A stretch of 64,000 bases of DNA from Neopestalotiopsis rosae. Lineage: Eukaryota; Ascomycota; Sordariomycetes; Amphisphaeriales; Sporocadaceae. This document shows positions 56,031 through 64,000 of the stretch, piece after piece. The stretch's first letter is position 1. Each line of letters starts with the position of its first letter. The notes below the pieces were generated by a model. That model was given only the letters and a program-made list of their open reading frames with translations. It did no database searches and was not told the DNA's origin. A program made the translations under genes and the position numbers. The stretch lies in the NCBI GenBank assembly GCA_023078685.1, contig JALGAS010000010.1:434001-498000 (forward strand), written 5' to 3'.

Positions 56031-57861
56031 ATGTCGGCCATGTCCTGGCCTCCTACGACACTGCTCATTCACCCAGACTTTGGCGACGCGACTGGAGTGA
56101 ATCAAGTCGACACCACCCAATTCCGCGGCGTCAAGTATGCGAAACTGAAGGACCGCTTCTCGCCAGCCGAATTGCAAGGGCCTGACGGTGTTGGTCTGGA
56201 CGGCCTCAAGCATGGGTACGTGAAGACATGTAAGGTCTGCGGACCAAACAATTAACTTATCAAATTCTCACACATCATGATTCTTTAGGCCCCAGGTCAT
56301 TAGCCCGCCGATGGGCTTGGACATGGAGTTTTCCTTTATTCAGCATGCTCTGCCCAAGCCCGAATTTCCAGGCATGAGCGATGTGGATGGACTCAACCTG
56401 GTCATCACCGTTCCCAATGCTGCGGCTGGAAAATCCGACTACAAGAATCTGCCGGTACTGGTCTTTTTGCATGGCGGTGGTTATGCCCTCGGAAGTAATT
56501 GGTGGCCGCAGTATGATTTTACTAAACTGGTGCGCCTTTCCGTTGAACAGGGCCGCCCCATTATCGGTGTCAATGTAAACTACCGGCTGGGAGCTCCCGG
56601 GTTCATGACGTCGCCCGAGATGCGAGAGGCAGGTTACAAGCCCAACAATGGGCTGTCAGATCAGCGGACAGCACTGCGATGGGTCCAGAAGTATATCGGC
56701 GGTTTCGGTGGTGATCCGAACAATGTGACGGTCATGGGAGAAAGCGCGGGTGGTGGTAAGTCATAGTCAGCTTTGAAGACGGCAGGTCTGGACTGGACCA
56801 TGAAGAAAACTCTTGGCTGACTCTTCCAGTCTCTACCGGATATTTGTTGCTCTCCAAGGAGCCACTTGCCAAGCGCCTCGTCTGCCTAGGAGGATGCCCA
56901 CCTCTGCTTGGACAGCTGCCTTTGCCGGTGGCTGATGCCGTTGCGGAAAGTGCGAAAGGCCATTTGGGTATGGACGGGCTTTCCTCGAAGGACCTGATAC
57001 AAGCCTTGAACGACCAACCCAAGGAGAATTTCTTCTCGAAGATCCCACCCAGCGTTCCCTTTACACCCGTGGTGGATGGCGACATTATCCCAGAAGTTCT
57101 TAAACTGGACTCATGGGCAAGTTCTCCGACGCTACCAGGCAACAAATTCATCGACGCTATTCTTGTAGGAGACTCCAAATTGGACGTAAGTATTTGCTTT
57201 TGAAGATGGCATGCCCGACATTTTGAACAAGCTAACAGGATCTCAGTCCAGCATCATGGGTCATATGCTTGCCGCGCGCAAGTCTGGACTCGGCGCCGCC
57301 TTCCGTGCCGTCGCGACCAAGACCCTCGGCCAGCATCCCAAAGCGCTCTCGTCAGTGCTGGAGCACTACTATCTGACCGAGGAAGCCGAAAAGACTCTGA
57401 CAGAGGATCAGACTTTCCGCAACGTGCTACAGTACATTTCGGATGTCGCATTTCTTGCGCCCGCTATACTAATGGCTGCCGGCTTCCCAAACACCTCATA
57501 CGTGTACGCTTTCAACGAGCCGAATCCCTGGGAAGGCGCGTTCAAGGGCGAGGCGTCGCACATTCTCGATGTGGCCTTCATCTTTCAAAACTTTAACGAG
57601 CACTTGAATGAATCTCAGAGGGCAAGCGCCGTGACATTTGGTCAAGACATCATCAAGTTTGTGAACGGAGAGGCTCCGTGGAAGCCATTCAGTCCAGGCA
57701 ATCACGGCTCCGCCGTATACGAAGGAGGTTCGCGAGCGTACGCTGAGCCACCTGAGATAGCCGCAACAAAGAGAGACTCGTTCATCTTCGACTTGATAAA
57801 ATCATCTAATGGAGTCACGGCAGATGATCTTATGCAGGTGTTCAATAGTCTGATGATGTAG
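56031..57861 (+). CDS. Type-B carboxylesterase (copy 2)
   Basis: Exons are 56031-56215, 56289-56755, 56830-57185 and 57247-57861 (540 residues). Blocks are FRGVKYA, VFLHGGGYALGS (oxyanion hole), VNYRLGAPGF, and the nucleophile elbow GESAGGV formed across the second intron. A late His (NEHL or SPGNHGS region) supplies the triad. No signal peptide. It is distantly related to copy 1 (48879-50693), with different intron positions. Together they suggest an ester-rich substrate. Confidence 0.88.
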
Positions 57862-58124
57862 GGGTGCCAAAGTTCGAATTAGACATAACGTTCTGTATGG
57901 AATAGCTATGCAAATACAAAAGGTTATACTATAGAACGAAATTCTCAATTGTCGTGAAATTTTGAGTCCTGTTGGAAAAGCCAAAGAGAATTTAATCTGT
58001 TTACTCGTCTGTTATTCGTATAACGATATGACGATGTCCAGCCACGTCATAAATGCGAAGCTGGACATTCTACATTGCGCTCAAGCTACCATAGTGTGTA
58101 GATACAGATTTTCAACCAACAAGC
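57862..58124. other. Intergenic, start of the right flank
   Basis: AT-rich sequence with no gene and no cluster element. Confidence 0.35.
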
Positions 58125-58925
58125 ATGTACCACAACGAGCTACGAATCCACGAGTCACTTGGCATTCAGGAAGCACTTGGTATCCTGAGGAAAATTGAAG
58201 TCATGATCCAAGGATGCGAGCCCGAGCCTGGCAAACCCTGCAACCTGAATCACAGCACAATCGGCGACTGCTGCAGGCGTTTTACCCAGCTGGAGAGTGA
58301 GCAACTCAACATGCTTTCGCCGGATGAAGCGAGGATTGCGGAAGATTCGTCCAAATTGAGGGATGCTTATAATCTCGGAAAGCGTCTGTCAGTCTTCGTT
58401 GACATTTTCGGCGAGGGTTGCATCTTTGTGTTTCCCTGGGCCGAGATTGAAGTGGCCTTTCAACGATCAAGGAGACAAGCCAGTAATCCCCAACCCGCTT
58501 CGAATTGAATACTATCTAATTGTACATCTAGACCTCAAACAACAATATCACAATCCTGGTCGAGCTTTTCAAAGAGCGCCCCGCCATCACAGAGTTTCTC
58601 AAGGAGACGAGCGCCGGGCCGGGCAATGATCTCGAGAACATTCTGGACGCCCATGAAGAGGACCTGGGCCAGAACCTTTTTGCATAGCTCGAGGATGACT
58701 TGGATATATTTGCTCTGCAATATCTTATTGCAGGGCCTAGTATTAAGCTCAACCTTAGTGCCCGTATAAATTTGGACTTTTGGCACCCGCTTGCTGCAAG
58801 CCTCTCAAGCTCTAATGATTACGAGGTCAACGAGATCTAGGAGCAAGGACGGCATTATCTTCTAGACTTTGGAGCTGATAAAGAGCGATGGCTTTTATTG
58901 CAGGTTTACGAAGTGGGGTTTTCAG
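58125..58925 (+). pseudogene. Decayed reading frame with in-frame TAG codons
   Basis: A 127-codon frame starts at 58125 and ends at 58508. After a likely intron (acceptor CTAG near 58532) a second coding-like stretch follows, with ITILVELFKERPAITEFL and NDLENILDAHEEDLGQNLFA, then TAG at 58685. The same frame goes on with coding-like sequence through a second TAG near 58838 to a TGA near 58939. Both TAG codons can come from CAG by C-to-T change, as repeat-induced point mutation would do. I recognise no family. The following 100 bp (58920-59060) is strongly AT-rich. Confidence 0.5.
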
Positions 58926-59041
58926 TTCTTAGCCTTTGAATAGGATAAAATTCTAAAGATTTAGTTTTATAAATATTTTTATAAGGAAAATATTTAAAAT
59001 AAAAAAATGTGGAACAGAAATAGCCTTTAAATAATTAACTA

Positions 59042-59827
59042 TTATAATATTTTTATGAAAATATGTCTCGTTAAAAAGTTCCAAAAAGATATAGGCGAGG
59101 TGAAATCGAAATACCTCTCGCTCTTATTTTGTTGGGCGTAGCCCAATGCCCAGTATCTCCGGCCAGACTTGCCTGCAACTGTGGCCGCGTCGTCGTTTTT
59201 GGTGGCGCTGCTCGTCTGGTAGGTTCTGGGTTTGTCGCCACCGTATCGGGCCTTAATTCCATCCCCAAGTTCTCTCAGCAGGTTGAAAATGCTGTCTGTA
59301 GGTTGCCACTGTGTTGAGCTACGCCCAACATATTCGCTTAATACCAAACTCTGCGGCTGGCCGCAGTGCATGAGACAGATACCATGCAAAATAGTATGAA
59401 TGCCACAATCGGTCGTGGCGTTGTCCCGCGGGACTCTTGCATACTGCATCATGAAACCGACTTCCCTGGGCAGAAACCAGCGGAGCACATGCTCCAGGCG
59501 GCGTTTCGACTCCTCATTTCGGTCCAGGAACGCATCGTAGACTGCCGCGGTGAAAGCATTGAAGGAAGCCGACTGGACTCTCTTCAAACGGACGAGAACC
59601 CGACGTTCGCGCACATGAAGGTCCCCGCACTCATAATTGAGCATTATTGGGAGGACATACCCATGCGCGGCGGGATTCATATCATTGTCGTCCCAAAATG
59701 TGCCTTCAAGCTCGCATGCAGAGTCGCACATGTAGATAATAGCAGGCTTGATGACCGTGCAGCCATTCGTCTTCTTTATATACAGCGTGTAGAGAACGAT
59801 ATTATTGGCGAGAAATAATACTTCACT
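59042..59827 (-). pseudogene. Ulp1-protease-like fragment, probably a mobile-element remnant
   Basis: The frame is open from about 59827 to the stop at 59042 (about 260 codons); the largest ATG is at 59731. The segment YMCDSA fits the Asp strand, and VPRDNATTDCGIHT fits the Cys loop, of Ulp1/C48 cysteine proteases (usual VPxQxNxxDCG). The usual His-Trp and Gln positions are not evident, so it is probably inactive. Ulp1-like domains are common in fungal DNA transposons. Next to it are an AT-rich patch and a decayed frame. I therefore read it as a remnant and not a housekeeping SUMO protease. Confidence 0.5.
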
Positions 59828-59948
59828 ATGGATTCATATTTGTGCTTGCTATTATATATTGGGTATATCAAGAATGCCGACTCCGGACCTTTTGGAGTTA
59901 TCGCCATCGCCACCGAGACTGGTGTCCAAGACTTTGGGGAAAGTCCGC

Positions 59949-62062
59949 CTACCACTGTAATCTGAGACTCAGCTCAAAAGTTCCAGCAGCTGTGAGGCGC
60001 TCTTGCTCAAACAACTCGAGACATTTGCGAACATTTGCAGAATCGAGCAGGAACTGGTCTTGAAAGCTCGTCGATTTTGCATACAGGGACTGACTGGCTT
60101 CCTCTCCCAGCCTGCGCAGACCGAGACCCCCTTCTACCCAACGGTAGTATTTCAGCTTTGTGAGACTGGGTAGCGTGTTGTGTCCGTTGACGACGGCGCC
60201 AATCAATTCCTGAATCCCGCCTAAGAAATAATGTCCATGAGTCCAACCTGCACGTGTGAATATGCCGAGTATAGAAGCGTATGACTGCAAGTAAGTGTGC
60301 AGAGAAGGATGCGATGCAGCGCATCCGGATTGAATTGCGAGGGAGCAAAGTGTGGCAGCTGAGATGGCGATGAATGCAATCGTGGCAGGTGAAATGCTGC
60401 CAATCAGGCCAGTGCCGATTTGCTCGAGCCGCGGGAGAATCTGTGGATTGGTGAGTCAGAAACTTGTTCCTTGCATTAAGGATGCTACCAACCTCGCCCA
60501 TGAGAATAGCATGGTCTACGGCTCCGACGTATTCCGACGTCCTGTGCCATTCACGGTTGTGTATTATGTCAATTGGATCGTGTGCGTGATCTGCATGAAA
60601 ACAAGGTTAACAAGCGAACAGCCCTCAGAACTCGCTCGTAAGGTCAAGTAGGCGTCTACTCACAAAGCAACTGATGTATTCCGTGCACCCAGATCATTGC
60701 TTCAAGCTGATATACTAGAGCGATGGATGTAATGGTCATCAGACTCTCTGGAAATTTGATGTAGTACATCTCGAGGGCACGCAGATCTGCATCTCGGGTT
60801 TTTGGATTCCTGGGTGATTGTGCAAGGGCGCTTCGAAAAATACTGAGCCTTGTTAGCACGAGAAACAGGGTGTCTCGATGCGCAGAGAACTCACGGCAGT
60901 AAGGGCACGAAAAGCGCACCGAATCCCGTTCTAGAGCCCGACAGATTTGTAACAGGCAAAATCATGTCGGCTTCTGGTGCTAATATCGCCTCATCGGTAG
61001 AGAACGGGGGCAATGGGATGGGCTGGCTGTAGAACAGAAAGCCTCGAATGCTGTACTACTCAGAACTGTATCCAGAAGCATGGCACAAATGATCAAATTA
61101 CTTACAGATTGTTCATATAGACCAGAACAGACACACTATGAAGGTTATCAAAAGCAACGATCCCAGGGTGCAGGCATACTTACTCTTCTATCGTTTTGCG
61201 CTGAGCGTCTGTTCCTTGGGCCTTGGCGTTTGCTTTTACCTCGTCCAAAATCACGATTGACAATCCGGACCATCGCTCTGCGATATCTGAAGTGGTCAAG
61301 CTGAAATAGCTTAGTGAGCTCAATATGGTCAGTGAGTATGCATCGCCAATGCGAAGCGGACCAGCTCTCCAAGTGAGAATAGGAATATCAGAGATGGCAT
61401 ATATACAGCTGTCTTCAGCAGCCAGCAAACCTTGTTCTACGGCATCAGCGTCAAGTCGCACAGCAAACGCCAACAAAGCAAGCACCAGTGCCGGACAGAG
61501 CAGGTCGTCCGAAAGATCATCCAATTGATCGATTTGATCATGAAAGAAGCTCAGCAGTCCGACATGACCCATGGACAGGAACAAATGTTCCATTAAGCGT
61601 GTTGCGTAGGGTCCATCCACGGGCAGTTCACGCGCCCGGGCCAAGACCCGTTGGACAGGAGAGGAATTGTCTTCATCTAGGGAAACCTCGCGCGAGGGGA
61701 CCGAGGTAGTCTACATTTTTGTTTTATCTTATGTCAGAGATTTCTGGCTGTATAAAACGTCAAGCTTGGATAAAGACTTACAGTGGTGTTTTGTAAGACC
61801 TGGACCTCAGAGGGTGCTTGGTGTCCAGTGCGATCATCCTGGGGGGCCCTGGGCGGTCTTCCCCGCTTGGGAACAGGCCGATTCCAGGTGCAGTCTAGCC
61901 CGAGCCGAGTGCAGCGGCCACACGCACCACCACCCTCAGCCACACTACATTTGTATTTCTGTTTCGTCGCATGAGTCTCACGTGACGTTGAATGAAGGAA
62001 GACTGGGCCACATCCAAGGTCAAACTCACCAATCTTGCGCACGTATCACATGAGCGCGCCAT
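59949..62062 (-). CDS. Zn2Cys6 regulator with fungal transcription-factor domain
   Basis: The ATG at 62062 starts a Zn2Cys6 cluster that is split by the first intron: CDTCARL joins KYKCSVAEGGGACGRCTRLGLDC. A short basic PKRGRPPR stretch follows. The regulatory domain spreads over exons at about 61180-61720, 60860-61050, 60660-60850, 60420-60590 and 59949-60440. Segments such as LPVDGPYATRLMEHLF and a helix-rich C terminus ending LSLRLQW are consistent with the fungal-specific domain. About six introns; inner junctions are approximate. No cluster element lies in its promoter, so it may belong to the flank. Confidence 0.78.
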
Positions 62063-62607
62063 AGTGGATTTGCAAAAACAGATCTTTGGAAATGGGGCAG
62101 AGAAGGAAAAGACGCCGGCGGAGGATTACCTGTAACGTTGGGCGCTCCAGGGCTATATCAATTAGAGATACTAGCCGGGGGCGCTAAAATGGTAATTGCC
62201 CGCGGGCACCGGCCGTCCCTTGGCTTGGACGGGACTACGTAATGCCCAGGGTCTATCAAGTCGAGCCCTTCTATTGGGAGTTGGAGCCTTTCTTCCTCTT
62301 GACATGGCTGGTCCCTAGATCCAATGCCAACAGCAATCAATACAGTAGAAGAGCACTATCGCCTTGACCACTACACACTGTTCTAAATCATCAGCGAGTG
62401 CGGACAGAGACTCTGCCCAAAAGCTGCCAAAATGGACAACATGGAAGTGGAACAAAGTCAACCATCCTTGACTCCCAAGCAGTATCAAAATTTTCGACAC
62501 TGTAGGCCCGAGCACCCCTTCTGTCCCCACCCTTTTGTGATTGCGATTGTAGTGTAGTAACCAGGATTTTGACAGTCGTGCGTATCTGTCGCAGCGCCTT
62601 TGTGGCC
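62063..62607. other. Divergent promoter between two regulator genes
   Basis: This 0.54 kb lies between the Zn2Cys6 regulator (-) and the next regulator-like gene (+). A possible upstream exon of the + gene opens after an AG near 62505, but no zinc cluster is visible. No cluster element is seen. Confidence 0.35.
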
Positions 62608-63807
62608 ATGAGCAACAGCGGCCTACCTCTGATTGACGAACTGCTCCCGCTATGCTCTGGAAATCCCGTCGTTCTACACACGCTTTTGGCTCTGGCATCA
62701 CGGCGAGACATTGACCATCTCGAAGCTACTGGCGCTCCCAATCCCTATGATGCAGCTTTGAGCGAGGTACAGCGCCATGTCTCTTCCATGGACGACGGCG
62801 ATTTAGCGGACCCTCTGCGCATCCAGGCCTCCATCTCCACTGCCCTTCTGTTGACGCTACTGTCCTTCTCGGGGCCCAGCGATGACTGGCATCACCACAC
62901 GTCGCGTGTCGTCAGCTTGATTGACTGCATTGAACTGACCACCATGAAGGCGACACGCTCTGGTAACTTTCTCCTCATGTGCGCGGCTCATCTTGATATT
63001 CCAGCCTTTTCCGTAGGCAAGATGAGATCCTCGATACATGCCTGGCGAAAGTGGGGCATGTCCAACACAAATTGGCAAGCTGCCAGACAGGGCCAGGGCA
63101 ATCAGGAAGACTCTCCATTCTTGCCCTTTGAGGTTCTGACTGGGTATCCTGCTTCCATCGTCTCCCTGATATTTGAGGCAAGTATGTCTGCCGACCGCAA
63201 CAGCGTTGACTCTCTGGAGCCCCAAGACCAGAGATACACTGTCACGGCGGACGGACAGCCCATCGAGGAACGCGATGCAGAATGGAAGCTTCAACTAGAT
63301 CTAGAAAGGTGGTGCATGCCTCCTATACCTCCCAAGATGACCCGCATCGAGCGACAGGCACTTCTCACGGGCTGGAAAACTATGCACAAGTCTGTCATGC
63401 TATTTCACATGCGCCGCAAGGGATTTCGCTCGAATTTGTTAGTCATGCTGCCGAACCAACTGGCAGTAGGTGCCCGCGGGCTGGTGGAAGATATCGTCAT
63501 CGGAGTCAAGTGGCTGCTTCTGTCTTGGGAGTCTGATCAAGTACCCATGGCCAACGCCATGGCATGGCCTCTGGCTGTTGCTGGCTGCGAATGCGGCGTG
63601 CCAGGACTCGAACCGATGACTGAAGATGTGACCTGGTGCTTGGACACCATGATGAAGTACTTTGGTATGAAGCATTTGGCTCACTTGAAGACACTGCTCC
63701 ACCTTGTTTGGGCACAGAAGCAGAGGCATCCAGATCAACATCAAGGACACTTTATGAGTCTGGAGCTTGCGGCGAACTTGAAACAGCTTACTGTTCCTCT
63801 CTTCTGA
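62608..63807 (+). CDS. Fungal transcription-factor regulatory domain protein without visible zinc cluster
   Basis: A single open exon runs to the stop at 63807; the same frame is open back to about 62506, so ATG 62608 (399 residues) is the minimal start. The block LIDELLPLCSGNPVVLHTLLALASR is typical of the start of the Fungal_trans_2-type regulatory domain, and the long helical C-terminal half fits (WKTMHKSVMLFHMRRKGF, VEDIVIGVKWLL). I find no Zn2Cys6 cysteines upstream to 62100, so this is a DNA-binding-less form, an N-terminally truncated gene, or one whose zinc exon I missed. Confidence 0.65.
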   Translation: MSNSGLPLIDELLPLCSGNPVVLHTLLALASRRDIDHLEATGAPNPYDAALSEVQRHVSSMDDGDLADPLRIQASISTALLLTLLSFSGPSDDWHHHTSRVVSLIDCIELTTMKATRSGNFLLMCAAHLDIPAFSVGKMRSSIHAWRKWGMSNTNWQAARQGQGNQEDSPFLPFEVLTGYPASIVSLIFEASMSADRNSVDSLEPQDQRYTVTADGQPIEERDAEWKLQLDLERWCMPPIPPKMTRIERQALLTGWKTMHKSVMLFHMRRKGFRSNLLVMLPNQLAVGARGLVEDIVIGVKWLLLSWESDQVPMANAMAWPLAVAGCECGVPGLEPMTEDVTWCLDTMMKYFGMKHLAHLKTLLHLVWAQKQRHPDQHQGHFMSLELAANLKQLTVPLF

Positions 63808-64000
63808 AATAGTCAAGCTTGAACATCGCCATACTATCAGCTTGACACCTTGGTACTGCATTGTGGCTGGTGGTATGCAATTAAATCCAGTAAGACTGTT
63901 ATTCAATCACCTCATGGCCATGAGTTATTCTCCAACGAGCTAATGACTCCAGGTCGAGACCTTTGTAAGCCTTTCCAATAAACATATACAACACAAGGGA

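Noticed and set aside
1..64000. A polyketide synthase, NRPS or terpene cyclase that would make this a biosynthetic cluster
   Set aside because: No such backbone enzyme is present; the enzyme set is catabolic.
1..64000. CRISPR arrays, insertion sequences or other prokaryotic features
   Set aside because: None seen; introns and gene families show a fungal nuclear genome.

Overview
The window is nuclear DNA of a filamentous ascomycete (Pezizomycotina). The signs are short GT-AG introns of about 54 to 115 bp with CTAAC-like branch points, fungal-specific transcription-factor domains, a CFEM/PTH11-type receptor, CYP families and intradiol dioxygenases of fungal type, and a eukaryotic tRNA-Gly. 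I cannot name the species from the sequence.

Layout. 0-2.6 kb: the 3' end of an unknown gene and a CFEM-domain PTH11-like receptor. 3.4-57.9 kb: one large aromatic-catabolism gene cluster of about 24 genes: four cytochrome P450s, a DHA1 MFS transporter, two C2H2 regulators, a Zn2Cys6 regulator, two carboxymuconolactone-decarboxylase-like genes (one frameshifted), an intracellular intradiol dioxygenase and a maleylacetate reductase (the hydroxyquinol branch), two metallo-beta-lactamase-fold hydrolases, an FAD monooxygenase, two 3-hydroxyisobutyrate-dehydrogenase-like enzymes, an NmrA/epimerase-like enzyme, a secreted intradiol dioxygenase, a BBE-type FAD oxidase, two type-B carboxylesterases, a homogentisate-1,2-dioxygenase-like enzyme, an SDR and an alpha/beta hydrolase. 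A tRNA-Gly(GCC) lies inside the cluster at 21.0 kb. 58-59.8 kb: a decayed reading frame with in-frame TAG codons, an AT-rich patch and a Ulp1-protease-like fragment. 59.9-64 kb: a Zn2Cys6 regulator and a regulator-like gene with no visible zinc cluster, which I take to be flank.

How it could work (inference). Esterases and lactonase-type MBL enzymes open an ester- or lactone-linked aromatic substrate. P450s, the BBE oxidase and the FAD monooxygenase hydroxylate or demethylate the ring. The intradiol dioxygenase and maleylacetate reductase take hydroxyquinol to 3-oxoadipate. The homogentisate-dioxygenase-like enzyme, SDR and alpha/beta hydrolase look like a second ring-cleavage branch. The real substrate is not evident.

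The main hidden signal is a repeated intergenic element, TACCCCACA / TGTGGGGTA. I count at least 11 exact copies, plus many CCCCAC-core variants, in nearly every promoter from 3.4 to 55.9 kb, and none of the exact or 7-base form in either flank. The recognition helices of the two paralogous C2H2 regulators (RSEHxxR and RKDLxxR) are what the zinc-finger code would predict for GNGGGG, so they are the obvious candidates for binding it. Seven gene families in the cluster occur as paralogous pairs, and several members of the left half show damage (frameshifted decarboxylase, in-frame stop in the Zn2Cys6 regulator).
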